Source: DATMGU01 sp035555315
GTDB lineage: Bacteria > Pseudomonadota > Alphaproteobacteria > ATCC43930 > CGMCC-115725
DNA length: 64,000 nt
Assembly: GCA_035555315.1 (NCBI GenBank)
Contig: DATMGU010000126.1
Span: 1 to 64,000 of the forward strand
Reading direction: 5' to 3'
Shown: positions 41,598-53,750 of the stretch, piece by piece
Layout of the letters: every line of letters starts with the position of its first letter
How positions within the stretch are numbered: the first letter of the stretch is position 1
The notes under the pieces: model-generated
Database searches by the model: none
What the model was told of the DNA's origin: nothing
Seen by the model: the letters and a program-made list of their open reading frames with translations, nothing else
Program-made: the position numbers and the translations under genes

Positions 41598-42823
41598 GCG
41601 GTGAGGATACAGGCCCGGCACAGCCGGCGAGACGGATCGCGCCGCCACCCTGGCTCGCGCAGCCCGCCATCCATACCCTCTTGAGCCTGCTGGGCGACGC
41701 GCGTTTCGTCGGCGGCGCCGTCCGAGACACTTTGTTGAACCGGCCGGTCGGCGACCTGGACCTGGCGACGCCCCTGCCGCCCCAGGAAGTTCTGGAGCGG
41801 CTGACCGCCCACGGCATCCGCGGCGTCCCGACCGGCCTCGAACACGGTACCGTGACAGCCTTGCTGGCCGGTCACTCGATCGAGATCACCACGCTGCGCC
41901 GGGATGTCGAGACCGACGGGCGGCATGCGGTGGTCGCCTTCACCAGCGACTGGGCGGCGGATGCGCGGCGCCGCGACTTCACGCTGAACGCGCTCTATCT
42001 CGATGTGGCGGGCGATGTTTGGGATCCGGTCGGCGGCCTCGCCGATCTCGCCGCCGGGCGCATCCGGTTCATCGGCGACCCGGCGGCGCGTCTCGAAGAA
42101 GACGTCTTGCGCGTGCTGCGCTTCTACCGCTTCCAGGCTCATTACGGTCGAACGCGGCCGGACCCGGCGGCCCGTGCCGCCTGCGCCGCCCATGCCGACC
42201 GGCTGGACCGGTTGTCCGGCGAGCGGGTGCGGGGCGAATTGCTGAAATTGCTGACGGCCGATGATCCGGTCCCGGTACTGCACGCCATGGAAGCGGATGG
42301 TGTCCTGCGACGGCTGTTGCCGATGCCGGTGAATCCGCAACGCCTGGCACGGCTGCTGCCGCTGGAGCCTTACGGCGATGGACTGCGCCGGCTGGCCGCC
42401 TTGCTGCCGAGCGGCAGCCATGAGCCGGTGGCCGATCGCCTGAAACTATCGACCGCCGATCGCGATCGGCTGGCGCGGTTGACCGGCGGCGTCGCCCCCC
42501 CGGCGCTCGACGCGGACGAGCGAGCCCAGCGCCACGCGCTGTACCATCTGGGGACACCGCTGTATCGCGATCTCATCCTGCTGGCCGCCGCCGGCACCCC
42601 TCGGGAGACGCCGGTCACGACCCTGCTGGCACTCGCCGATGCCTGGCATCCACCGGCCTTGCCGGTCGGCGGCGCCGATGTGCTGGCCGCCGGCATCCCG
42701 GCCGGCCCAGCCGTCGGCCGGTTGCTGGCAGCCCTCGAAAACTGGTGGATCGACGGCGATTTCAAAGCCGACCGCGCCGCCTGCCTGGCGAAGCTGCATG
42801 CCCTAGCAACCCAGATAAGTTAA
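41594..42823 (+). CDS. cca: CCA tRNA nucleotidyltransferase / poly(A) polymerase family
   Basis: 409 residues. Class-II nucleotidyltransferase head with GGAVRDTLLNRPVGDLDLATPLPP (GGxVRD and DxD metal site), RRRDFTLNALYLD and LEEDVLRVLRFYRFQA, then a helical tRNA-binding tail. Adds or repairs the 3'-CCA of tRNA. Poly(A) polymerase is the sister activity; alphaproteobacterial homologues of this length are annotated as CCA enzymes. Start GTG 41594. Converges on hemF with a 4-base overlap. Confidence 0.88.
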   Translation: MSGEDTGPAQPARRIAPPPWLAQPAIHTLLSLLGDARFVGGAVRDTLLNRPVGDLDLATPLPPQEVLERLTAHGIRGVPTGLEHGTVTALLAGHSIEITTLRRDVETDGRHAVVAFTSDWAADARRRDFTLNALYLDVAGDVWDPVGGLADLAAGRIRFIGDPAARLEEDVLRVLRFYRFQAHYGRTRPDPAARAACAAHADRLDRLSGERVRGELLKLLTADDPVPVLHAMEADGVLRRLLPMPVNPQRLARLLPLEPYGDGLRRLAALLPSGSHEPVADRLKLSTADRDRLARLTGGVAPPALDADERAQRHALYHLGTPLYRDLILLAAAGTPRETPVTTLLALADAWHPPALPVGGADVLAAGIPAGPAVGRLLAALENWWIDGDFKADRAACLAKLHALATQIS

Positions 42824-43689
42824 GGCCACGCCACCTCGGGCGGCAGCGACATCAGGATGGCCTCGACATTACCATTGGTTTTGAGGCCGAACAGCGTGCC
42901 GCGGTCGTAGAGCAGGTTGAACTCGACATAGCGGCCCCGGCGGATCAGCTGGTGCCGCCGGTCGGCCGTGGTCCAAGGCTCGTGGAGATGACGCCGAACC
43001 AGGCGGGGGTAGATGTCGAGGAACGCCTCGCCGACCGAGCGGGTGAACGCCATGTCGGCGTCCCAATTTCCCGTGTCGAGATGATCATAGAAGATGCCGC
43101 CGACGCCGCGTGGCTCGCCCCTATGCGGCAGGTAGAAATATCGGTCGCACCATTCCTTGAAGCGCGGGTAATACGCCGGATCGTGGCCGTCGCAGGCGGC
43201 TTTGAGGCCTGAGTGAAACGCCTCGGTATCCTCGTCGACCGGCACCATCGGCGTGAGATCGGCGCCGCCACCGAACCAGCCGACCGTCGTGACGATATGC
43301 CGCGTGTTCATATGCACGGCCGGCACCTTGGGCGAGCGCGGATGGGCGACCAGCGAGATGCCACTCGCCCAGAACCGCGAGTCCTCCGCCGCCCCTTGGA
43401 TCTGGCCGCGAAACTCCGGCGAGAACTCGCCGAACACGGTCGAGATATTGACGCCGATTTTCTCGAACACCCGGCCATGCATCAGCGAGATGACCCCGCC
43501 GCCATGGTCGATGCCGTCGTCGCTGTCGGATCGGTCCCAGGGCGTGCGCCGGAACCGGCCGGCCTCGCCATCCCCGGTCGCCGCCACGTACTCGTCCTCG
43601 ATCGCCTCGACCGCCGCGCAGATCCGGTCGCGCAGCGATGCGAACCACTGCATGGCCGTCGCTTTACGGTCCGCTGGGACGACGCTCAT
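42820..43689 (-). CDS. hemF: Oxygen-dependent coproporphyrinogen III oxidase
   Basis: 289 residues. Converts coproporphyrinogen III to protoporphyrinogen IX with O2 in haem synthesis. Conserved HGRVFEKIGVNISTVFGEF, HPRSPKVPAVHMNTRHI, WFGGGADLTPMVP, YFYLPHRGEPRGVGGIFYD and the final GRYVEFNLLYDRGTLFGLKTNGN-like run identify it. ATG 43689 overlaps the trmL stop (ATGA). Confidence 0.97.
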   Translation of the reverse strand: MSVVPADRKATAMQWFASLRDRICAAVEAIEDEYVAATGDGEAGRFRRTPWDRSDSDDGIDHGGGVISLMHGRVFEKIGVNISTVFGEFSPEFRGQIQGAAEDSRFWASGISLVAHPRSPKVPAVHMNTRHIVTTVGWFGGGADLTPMVPVDEDTEAFHSGLKAACDGHDPAYYPRFKEWCDRYFYLPHRGEPRGVGGIFYDHLDTGNWDADMAFTRSVGEAFLDIYPRLVRRHLHEPWTTADRRHQLIRRGRYVEFNLLYDRGTLFGLKTNGNVEAILMSLPPEVAWP

Positions 43690-44153
43690 GCTGCTACTTC
43701 CGCTTGTCCGGGAAATTGACGGGTTTGCCGCAATGCCTCGCCCAATACCATGGCGGCCGCGACCGCCACGTTGAGCGAGCGCAGCGGCGGCCGCATCGGC
43801 ACCGCGACGCTGAGCCCCGCCGCCTCATGCACCGCGTCGGGAACCCCTGCGCTCTCCCGGCCGAGCAGCAGCGTGTCGTCGGGCCGGAATTGCGCATCGA
43901 CATAGCTGGTCGCGGCGCGCGTCGTCAGCAGCACGAGGCGGCCGCGCGGAACGGTTTGGAACGCCTGCCACGAGACATGCCGGTCGAGCACGACCGACGC
44001 GCGATAATCCATCGCCGCCCGCCGGAGATGACGGTCATCAAACACAAAGCCGGCCGGTTCGATCAGGTCGACGGCGACACCCAGGCAGGCCGCCAGGCGC
44101 AGGATCGTACCGGTGTTCTGCGCGATATCGGGCTGGTATAGGGCAAGACGCAT
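43686..44153 (-). CDS. trmL: tRNA (cytidine/uridine-34-2'-O-)-methyltransferase
   Basis: 155 residues, single SPOUT domain. LALYQPDIAQNTGTILRLAACLG at the start and LLGRESAGVPDAVHEAAGLSVAVPMRPPLRSLNVAVAAAMVLGEALRQ at the end give the knotted SAM site and the N/S/R motif pattern of TrmL. Methylates the wobble ribose of tRNA-Leu. ATG 44153 rather than 44165 gives the usual N-terminus. Upstream gene of hemF. Confidence 0.93.
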   Translation of the reverse strand: MRLALYQPDIAQNTGTILRLAACLGVAVDLIEPAGFVFDDRHLRRAAMDYRASVVLDRHVSWQAFQTVPRGRLVLLTTRAATSYVDAQFRPDDTLLLGRESAGVPDAVHEAAGLSVAVPMRPPLRSLNVAVAAAMVLGEALRQTRQFPGQAEVAA

Positions 44154-44426
44154 GATGCGGCGCATGCTGCATCCACGGCGCGCGCCTGTCGAGAGGCCGT
44201 GTCAACGCCCCCGGAACGCCCCCCCGAACGCCCGAATATCGCCTCATTCGGGCTTTGCCATCCCGAGTTGTTGCACCGGCTCGACCCATATGCTATTGCC
44301 CCTCCCGCTTCCGGACGGAGTGTTATCCGCCAGGCAGTTCATGCATGGTCGAGCGCCATCCGCGAAGCATCAGGCAGGGGTCCGCCCCCTGTTCCCTTCC
44401 CGACAAGCTAAAGGTTAGGCACCGAC
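44154..44426. other. 273-bp divergent intergenic region trmL/atpH
   Basis: Must hold the promoter of the ATP synthase operon. A weak candidate is TTGTTG (44268-44273) with TGCTAT (44291-44296) at 17 bases. No strong palindrome, small gene or riboswitch is visible. Confidence 0.4.
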
Positions 44427-44984
44427 GTGGCATCCGAAGCGACTGGCGTATCCGGAGTGGCTGGCCGTTATGCGACCGCGCTGTTCGAACTCGCCGATCA
44501 GCGCAAGCTGCTGGACGAGGTCGCGGCCGATCTGGCGACGCTGAACGCGCTCATCGATGAGAGCGCCGATCTGCGCCGCATGATCCGCAGCCCGGTGCTG
44601 AGCCGCGGCGCGCAATCCGCCGCCATGGCGAGCCTGGTCGAGAAAGCCGGCATCACAACGCTGACCCAGAATTTCGTCGCGATCGTCGCCAAGAACCGGC
44701 GGCTGTTCGCGCTGCCCGAGATTATCACCGGATACCGCACCCTGCTGGCGAAGCTGCGTGGCGAGATCACCGCCGAGGTGACCGCCGCGCAAAGCCTGAG
44801 CGCCCCACAGGTCGATGCGATCAACGAGCAATTGAAGCGGGCCGTCGGGTCCAAGGTCGCCGTCCAGATCCGGGTCGATCCCGCGATCATCGGCGGCCTG
44901 ATCGTCAAAGTCGGTTCGCGCATGGTCGACGGCTCGCTGCGCACCAAACTACAACGGCTGCAGCTTGCCATGAGAGGGGTCTGA
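44427..44984 (+). CDS. atpH: ATP synthase F1 subunit delta
   Basis: 185 residues. GVAGRYATALFELADQRKLLDEV opens the OSCP/delta domain; the C-terminal region contains LRGEITAEVTAAQSLSAPQVDAI and VDPAIIGGLIVKVGSRMVDGSLRTKLQRL. It joins the peripheral stalk to the F1 head. GTG start at 44427. First gene of atpHAGDC; F0 genes are elsewhere, as is usual in alphaproteobacteria. Confidence 0.96.
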   Translation: MASEATGVSGVAGRYATALFELADQRKLLDEVAADLATLNALIDESADLRRMIRSPVLSRGAQSAAMASLVEKAGITTLTQNFVAIVAKNRRLFALPEIITGYRTLLAKLRGEITAEVTAAQSLSAPQVDAINEQLKRAVGSKVAVQIRVDPAIIGGLIVKVGSRMVDGSLRTKLQRLQLAMRGV

Positions 44985-44988
44985 CATA

Positions 44989-46518
<1,530 letters not shown>

Positions 46519-46560
46519 TCGCAACCGTGACGGCGACGCTCATCCCTACGAAGGTGCAGC

Positions 46561-47454
46561 ATGGCTAATCTGAAAGAGCTGCGCGGCCGCATCGTCAGCG
46601 TCAAGTCGACCCAGAAGATTACGTCGGCGATGAAGCTGGTCGCGGCATCGCGGCTGCGTCGAGCACAGGACCAGGCGGAAGCGGCACGGCCTTACGCGCT
46701 GCGTATGGAACGGATGCTGGCGTCGCTGGCGCAGTCCATGATCGGTCTGCCGTCGGCGCCGCCGCTGCTCTCCGGCACCGGCTCGGACAAGGTGCATCTG
46801 CTGGTCGTGGCGACCTCCGACCGCGGCTTGGCGGGTGGCTTCAACGCCACGATCCTGCGCGAGGCACGGCGGCAGATCCGCAGCCTGCAAGCCGCCGGCA
46901 AGACGGTCAAGATCCTGACCATCGGCCGCAAGGGGCGCGACTCGCTGCGCCGCGACTACGCATCGCTGATCGTCGACAGCCTGATCGAAATCGGGCGCAA
47001 GCGGCTTGCCTATAGCGAAGCCAAGGAAATCGGCGAAGCTATCCTACGCCGGTTCCAGGCCGGCGAGTTCGATATCTGCTCGCTGATCTACAACCGCTTC
47101 AAGTCGGCGATCGCGCAGATCGTCACGGTCCGGCAGCTGATCCCGTTAACCCCACCCGCGGTGGTCGACGCGCCCGCGCCAGGCGGCGACGCGCCGCAGC
47201 CGGTCTACGAGTTCGAGCCGTCGGAGGAAGACATCCTCGCCGAGCTGCTGCCCAGCAACCTGGCGGTGCAGATGTTCACGGCCTTGCTGGAGAACAATGC
47301 CAGCGAGCAAGGCGCGCGGATGACCGCCATGGACAACGCGACGCGCAATGCCGGCGACATGATCGATCGTCTGACGACGAACTACAACCGGACGCGTCAA
47401 GCCTACATCACCAAAGAGCTGATCGAGATCATCTCGGGCGCCGAAGCGCTCTAG
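46561..47454 (+). CDS. atpG: ATP synthase F1 subunit gamma
   Basis: 297 residues. N-terminal LKELRGRIVSVKSTQKITSAMKLVAASRLRRAQ and C-terminal EQGARMTAMDNATRNAGDMIDRLTTNYNRTRQAYITKELIEIISGAEAL form the rotor coiled coil. Follows atpA by 42 bp with AAGGTGC upstream of ATG. Confidence 0.99.
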   Translation: MANLKELRGRIVSVKSTQKITSAMKLVAASRLRRAQDQAEAARPYALRMERMLASLAQSMIGLPSAPPLLSGTGSDKVHLLVVATSDRGLAGGFNATILREARRQIRSLQAAGKTVKILTIGRKGRDSLRRDYASLIVDSLIEIGRKRLAYSEAKEIGEAILRRFQAGEFDICSLIYNRFKSAIAQIVTVRQLIPLTPPAVVDAPAPGGDAPQPVYEFEPSEEDILAELLPSNLAVQMFTALLENNASEQGARMTAMDNATRNAGDMIDRLTTNYNRTRQAYITKELIEIISGAEAL

Positions 47455-47470
47455 AGCAGGGGAAAGACAA

Positions 47471-48895
<1,425 letters not shown>

Positions 48896-48919
48896 GCACC
48901 GAAACAGCATGAGTGAGGG

Positions 48920-48945
48920 CGGCGGCGCGTTGTTCGACGCCGCCG
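48920..48945 (+). other. Intercistronic hairpin between atpD and atpC
   Basis: GGCGGCG (48921-48927) pairs with CGCCGCC (48938-48944), with C-G closing outside and a 10-base loop. No T-run follows. It may protect or process the message so that epsilon is made at its own level. Confidence 0.4.
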
Positions 48946-48969
48946 TTCACGAGGACCAGAGGGTAGACC

Positions 48970-49425
48970 ATGGCGGATACGGTGCAATTCGAGCTGGTAT
49001 CGCCGGAGCGGATGCTGCGCTCCGAGGCGGTTGAGATGGTCGTGGTTCCTGGCAGCGAAGGTAACTTCGGCGTTTTGCCCGGCCACTCGCCGCTGATCTC
49101 GTCGGTACGGCCCGGCACGATCGAGGTGTATAGCGGCACCACCGTGACCGAGCGGATCTTCGTATCCGGCGGCTTTGCCGAGGTGACGGCAGAACGGTGC
49201 ACCGTACTGGCGGATGACGCGGTCGATGTGGCCGCCCTAGACCGCACCGCGGTCGAAGCCAACTTGGCGATGCTGCAGGGGGCATTGGCCGGCCTGCGCG
49301 ACGCCGCCGACAAGGGCGCCGAAACCGAACGCGATGCGGCACGCCAACACCTGAGCCAAGCGGAGCGTAACCTTGCCATCGCCACCGCCAAGCTGGAAGC
49401 CCTCGACAGCGCCGCCGCACGTTAA
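48970..49425 (+). CDS. atpC: ATP synthase F1 subunit epsilon
   Basis: 151 residues, a little longer than the usual 130-140. Beta-sandwich with VQFELVSPERMLRSEAVEMVVVPGSEGNFGVLPGHSPLISSVRPG and a C-terminal helical hairpin (about 90-145) that regulates the motor. ATG 48970 with GAGGACCAGAGGG upstream; separated from atpD by 74 bp including the hairpin at 48920. Confidence 0.97.
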   Translation: MADTVQFELVSPERMLRSEAVEMVVVPGSEGNFGVLPGHSPLISSVRPGTIEVYSGTTVTERIFVSGGFAEVTAERCTVLADDAVDVAALDRTAVEANLAMLQGALAGLRDAADKGAETERDAARQHLSQAERNLAIATAKLEALDSAAAR

Positions 49426-49503
49426 GTATTTTGTCATATTCGAGTGACGCCGAGGCCAAGTTCGCCGTGGCCAAGGTATTGTTCTGGGTTGCAAGGTGAT
49501 CCT

Positions 49504-50331
49504 ATGGGGCATTGGACGCTAGACGACGTTCCTTGGAACGATTTCGATCCTCGGAAGGCAGATCCCGAAACCCAGCGCATCGTCAAGGCCGCCAGCCTGG
49601 TTGAGTACAACGGCGGCGAATACGTCCGGTACCTGTGCAACGTGTTCTCCGATGATCCGGAATTCCAGGGCCTGGCGCGGCAATGGGGCCTCGAAGAGGT
49701 GCAGCACGGCGCCGTATTGGCGCGCTGGGCCAAGCTGGCCGATCCGGATTTCGATTTCGAGGATGCGTTCAAGCGGTTCGTCGACGGCTACAAGCTTGAG
49801 ACCGATGTGGCAGCCTCGATCCGGGGCTCGCGATCCGGCGAACTGATCGCCCGCTGCATCGTCGAGACCGGCACCAGTTCGTTTTATTCGGCGCTGATGG
49901 AAGCCACCGAGGAACCGGTCCTGAAAGATATCTGCCGGCGCATCGCCGCGGATGAATTGCGGCACTACAAGCTGTTCTATTCCCGGCTGCGGCAGTATCT
50001 CGATGCCGAAGGGCTTGGTTTCTGGGGGCGCCTGCGGGTCGCCGCCGGACGCATCGCCGAATCCGAGGATGACGAGTTGGCCTATGCCTACTACGCGGCG
50101 AATTTCGCGCGTGGCAAGGAAGAAGAGCCCTATGACCGCAAGCGATACAACCAGGCCTATGCGCGGCGTGCCTATGCGGTCTATCGCCCGCATCATGTCG
50201 ATCGCAGCATGGCGATGGTGTTCAAGGCGGTGGGCTTGACCCCGAATGGCTGGTTGAACCGGATGGCGTCGAAGCTGGCTTGGACGCTGCTTCAGAACCG
50301 CACCCGCAGACTCGAACGGATCGCCGCCTGA
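49504..50331 (+). CDS. Ferritin-like domain protein
   Basis: 275 residues. Helical, with two metal-type motifs, LEEVQHGAVLARW (about 65-75) and ADELRHYKLFYSRL (about 150-160), and an earlier Glu in VEYNGGEYVRYL, the E-ExxH pattern of diiron four-helix bundles. The remaining C-terminal 100 residues are basic and unlike rubrerythrin. Possible roles are iron or peroxide handling, or a diiron oxygenase; substrate unknown. Follows atpC by 78 bp in the same direction; co-transcription is possible. ATG 49504 with AAGGTG upstream. Confidence 0.8.
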   Translation: MGHWTLDDVPWNDFDPRKADPETQRIVKAASLVEYNGGEYVRYLCNVFSDDPEFQGLARQWGLEEVQHGAVLARWAKLADPDFDFEDAFKRFVDGYKLETDVAASIRGSRSGELIARCIVETGTSSFYSALMEATEEPVLKDICRRIAADELRHYKLFYSRLRQYLDAEGLGFWGRLRVAAGRIAESEDDELAYAYYAANFARGKEEEPYDRKRYNQAYARRAYAVYRPHHVDRSMAMVFKAVGLTPNGWLNRMASKLAWTLLQNRTRRLERIAA

Positions 50332-50388
50332 GCGGGCCGCGATTGACTTGGTCGATCGGCCTTCCCGCCGCGCGGTCATGAACCTATT

Positions 50389-52266
50389 TTGAGCTCGCTC
50401 TCGCTCGCCATTCCAGATTTGGCACACCTCAAAATTCTGCTGGCGACCTGTTTGGTCGCCCTGGCATGCATCGGGCTCGGCGCCCTGGTCGGTGCCCGGC
50501 GCCTGTCGACGGCCTTGGTCGCCGGTTGGGGTTTCGGGTGCCTAGTCATGGTCATGCTCGGCACGCTGACCCCGCTGCCGCTATCGGTCGGGCTGATCGG
50601 ATTGGCGGTGGTCGGGGTCGCCGGTGTGGCGCGCGCCGGCAGTCGAGGTGAGATCGCAGGTCTTCGGACCGAGCTGCCGGTGATCATCCTGGCCCTGCCG
50701 ATCCTATCGCTGATCAGCGCCATGGACCCGTCGCAGTATGACGAGTTCTCGCATTGGCTGCCCAATCTGGGCCACCTGTTCATTCATGACCACTTCCCCA
50801 GCAGCGCCGCGCCGAACACGGTATCCGATTGGCCAGCCTACCCCTACGGGTTGCCACTGATCGGCTATGCCGTCTCCCTTCTGGTCGGCCGGCTGGCGGA
50901 ATCCGCGGGCATTGTCTGGAACGGGTTGTTGCTCATCGCGGCCGGTGGCGTGGTGGTCGACCTCATCGGTCGGCATCTCGCAAGCCGATCGATGGATGAT
51001 GGCGCATCCGACACGCGGGGACGCTGGACGATCGCCGCGATCGGCGTGCTGCTGGCGATTCTGCTGAATCCGGGGTTCGTCGCGAAACTGGCCTTCACGA
51101 CCTATGCGGACAGCAGCGTATCGGCGGTGCTCGCGGTGGCCCTATCGGTCATCGCCGGCTGGTTCGGTGCATCCGAGGGCGGGGGGGCGAAAGCTGGGCG
51201 GCGAAGCATCATCGTCTGCGGGTGGTGCTGCGCCGCTCTCGTCAGCCTGCGCCAAGATGCCTTCGTGCTGTTTTTTCTGTTCGCTATCGGCATCGTCGCC
51301 GCGGCACTGATCGAACTCTGGCGCGGCCGAGCGGTGCGGCCCGCCGCCCTGTTCTGGATGCTGCCGGCCCCCCTGGCAACGATGCTGCTGTGGCGGCATT
51401 ACGCCGGTGCCGAGATGCCGGCCGGCGATTTTTCGCTGCTGCCATTCGCCGCCTGGCATTGGGCGGAGCTGCCGGAGACCTTGCGCACCGTCGCAACCAT
51501 CGCCCTAAACAAGGGCGGGCTGTTCGGACTAATGCTGATCGTAACGCTGGGCGCCTTGGCGACCGTGCTACGGCCGCGCTGGTTCACGCCGCTGCAGCGC
51601 GCGGGGTTGGTGATCGGCGCCGCGATCGGTGCCGGCAATACCGCGTTCCTGATCGTCGCCTATCTGGCGGCGAGCTTCATGGCCGTGGAGGCCGCCCAGG
51701 CGACGTCGTTCTGGCGGTATTCGACCCATGTCGGTCTGCCGCTGGTGATCGCCGGGATCTGCTTGCCGCCGGCGCGATGGTGGGACGGCCTGCGCCGGAG
51801 CCGCGTCGCCGGGACAATCCTGATCGTTCTGGCGCTGATCCTGCCGTTCGCGACGATCCGATGGCTGCGGATCGATGTCGCGACCCATGTCCCCTATCTG
51901 CGCGCCACCGGCCATGACATCGCGATGCTGACGCCGGATGTGCCGGCCATCACGATGGTCGATCTCGACGGCGACAGCTCGAACCTGATCTCGATCCGCT
52001 ATCAGTTGTTGGTCGCCGAACGTGTCGGCAACGCCGCCTATCGGCCGCAGGTCACCGTGATCTCGGGACAACCAGATGCCGCGACGGCAAAAGCGATTCT
52101 GGCGGCACCCGAGGTCTGGGTTTTTGAAGGCATTCCCGGCGCGGGCGATTTGTTCGGATTGCAGCTGTCGCCCAGTGTGAGCTATTTACTGGAACGACAG
52201 CCCGACGGCTTCAAAGTGGTGCGCCAATGGGCATTCCCGAACTGGACTGGCAAATCGGCACGATGA
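50389..52266 (+). CDS. Polytopic membrane protein, GT-C-like
   Basis: 625 residues, about 12-13 membrane helices and a final soluble periplasmic tail of about 130. A loop after TM3-4 carries SQYDEFSHWLPNLGHLF, an acidic DExxxW motif like the catalytic loop of lipid-linked-sugar GT-C glycosyltransferases. Followed by a GT2 and a GtrA gene, the partners that make and flip polyprenyl-sugar. It is therefore probably the periplasmic transferase, target unknown. TTG 50389 is the best start since a stop precedes it and no ATG is near. Confidence 0.65.
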   Translation: MSSLSLAIPDLAHLKILLATCLVALACIGLGALVGARRLSTALVAGWGFGCLVMVMLGTLTPLPLSVGLIGLAVVGVAGVARAGSRGEIAGLRTELPVIILALPILSLISAMDPSQYDEFSHWLPNLGHLFIHDHFPSSAAPNTVSDWPAYPYGLPLIGYAVSLLVGRLAESAGIVWNGLLLIAAGGVVVDLIGRHLASRSMDDGASDTRGRWTIAAIGVLLAILLNPGFVAKLAFTTYADSSVSAVLAVALSVIAGWFGASEGGGAKAGRRSIIVCGWCCAALVSLRQDAFVLFFLFAIGIVAAALIELWRGRAVRPAALFWMLPAPLATMLLWRHYAGAEMPAGDFSLLPFAAWHWAELPETLRTVATIALNKGGLFGLMLIVTLGALATVLRPRWFTPLQRAGLVIGAAIGAGNTAFLIVAYLAASFMAVEAAQATSFWRYSTHVGLPLVIAGICLPPARWWDGLRRSRVAGTILIVLALILPFATIRWLRIDVATHVPYLRATGHDIAMLTPDVPAITMVDLDGDSSNLISIRYQLLVAERVGNAAYRPQVTVISGQPDAATAKAILAAPEVWVFEGIPGAGDLFGLQLSPSVSYLLERQPDGFKVVRQWAFPNWTGKSAR

Positions 52267-52297
52267 CCGTGGCGACGAGCGGGCGGCGAGGACCGGA

Positions 52298-53310
52298 GTG
52301 AGCGCGGCGGGGGCTGTCAGCAGCCTTGCATCCGTCGTCGCCGGCCCCATGGAACATGCGCACTGGCCACGCGTCGCCGTGCTGATCCCTTGTTTCAACG
52401 AGGCGACCACCATCGGCAAGGTAGTGAGCGATTTTCGACGCGCCCTGCCCGACGCCCTGATCGCCGTCTATGACAATAATTCGAGCGACCGATCGGTCGA
52501 ACTCGCCGAGATGGCTGGCGCGGCCGTACTTCACGAGAGCGCGCAAGGCAAGGGCCATGTCGTCCGGCGGTTGTTCGCCGACATCGACGCCGATGTGTAT
52601 GTCCTGGTCGACGCCGACGACACTTATGATGCCGAAGACGCCCCCCGACTGGTGCAGCATCTGCTGAACCGCCGGCTGGACATCGTGAATTGCCGGCGGA
52701 TCAGCACGGGCGCCGCGACATACGGGCCGGGCACGAATGGGGTAATCGCGTGCTGAGCGGCATGGTCGGCCGGACCTTCGGTGCGCGCTTCGACGACATG
52801 CTCTCCGGCTACAAGGTGCTGTCGCGCCGGTTCGTGAAATCCTTTCCGGCCCTCGCATCAGGCTTCGAAGTCGAGACGGAATTGACCGTTCATGCGCTGG
52901 CCCTCGGCATGCCGGTGGCGGAGGTGGCGAGCCGGTACAAGGAACGGCCACCAGGCTCCATCAGCAAGCTCAACACCTGGCGCGACGGCTTCAGGATCCT
53001 CCGCACCATCCTCGTCCTAGTCAAGGAGGAGCGGCCCATGCCGTTTTTCCTCGGCCTCGCCGCGGCTTTGGCGATCACCGGATTGTTGCTGGGATGGCCG
53101 GTGGTCGCAATCTGGCTACAGACCGGCCTGGTCCCCCGATTGCCGACGGCATTGCTGGCGACCGGCCTGCTGCTCCATGCCTATCTTAGCTTGGCCTGCG
53201 GCCTGATCCTCGATTCGGTGACCCGCGGTCGACGCGAAGCGAAGCGCTTCCAGTACCTGGCTCAGCCGGCGCCGGGACCGGCCTTATTCGCCGGGGATCG
53301 ATCCGTCTGA
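52298..53310 (+). pseudogene. Family-2 polyprenyl-phosphate glycosyltransferase, frameshifted
   Basis: Two adjoining frames encode one GT2 protein. 52298-52756 gives the N-terminal part (VLIPCFNEATTIGKVV, DNNSSDRS, VLVDADDTYDAEDA) and stops at TGA 52754. From about 52724 the -1 frame continues with AGHEWGNRVLSGMVGRTFGARFDDMLSGYKVLSRRFVKSFPALASGFEVETELTVHAL and two membrane helices to 53310. One extra base near 52723-52726 would restore an intact protein of about 337 residues, like DPM1/Bactoprenol glucosyltransferase relatives. No slippery heptamer is present at the junction. So it is a fresh mutation or a sequencing error. Start GTG 52298. Confidence 0.85.
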
Positions 53311-53750
53311 TGCGTTCCAAGCTGATCAAATACGCTCCCCTGCTGCGGCAAGTGGGCAGCTTTGGCCTGATCGGTACCCTCGGTTTTCTGATCGATGCGA
53401 GCCTCTTGCTGGGCCTGACCGGGCTCGGCGCCAATGCCTACGCGGCACGGGCATGCTCGTTCCTCTGCGCCGCGAGCGCCGCCTGGTACCTGAACCGACG
53501 CTTTACCTTCAGGCATGGCGCGAGCGATGCGGTCGGCGTCGAATGGCTGCGCTATCTGGCGGTCAATTTGGTCGGAGCCATCCTCAATCTCGGCACCTAC
53601 GCGGTATTGCTGTCGCTTGTGCCGACACGCGGGCCACTCCTTTCGATCCTCGGCGTCGCGGCTGGATCGATCGCCGGGATGTGCAGCAATTTCACCTTGG
53701 CGCGGGTAATCGTCTTTAAGATGGCAGCCGCGCGGCCGGAAGCGTCGTGA
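53310..53750 (+). CDS. GtrA-family flippase-like membrane protein
   Basis: 146 residues, four helices. LRQVGSFGLIGTLGFLIDASLLL, AARACSFLCAASAAWYLNRRFTF and the late NFTLARVIVFK motifs define GtrA, which is thought to move polyprenyl-phosphate-sugars across the membrane. ATG 53310 shares a base with the preceding stop (TGATG). Its last 35 bases overlap the 3' end of rppH on the other strand. Confidence 0.9.
   Translation: MRSKLIKYAPLLRQVGSFGLIGTLGFLIDASLLLGLTGLGANAYAARACSFLCAASAAWYLNRRFTFRHGASDAVGVEWLRYLAVNLVGAILNLGTYAVLLSLVPTRGPLLSILGVAAGSIAGMCSNFTLARVIVFKMAAARPEAS

Noticed and set aside
52715..52735. Programmed -1 frameshifting in the GT2 gene
   Set aside because: No X XXY YYZ slippery heptamer in the correct phase and no downstream pseudoknot seen; a mutation or read error is simpler.
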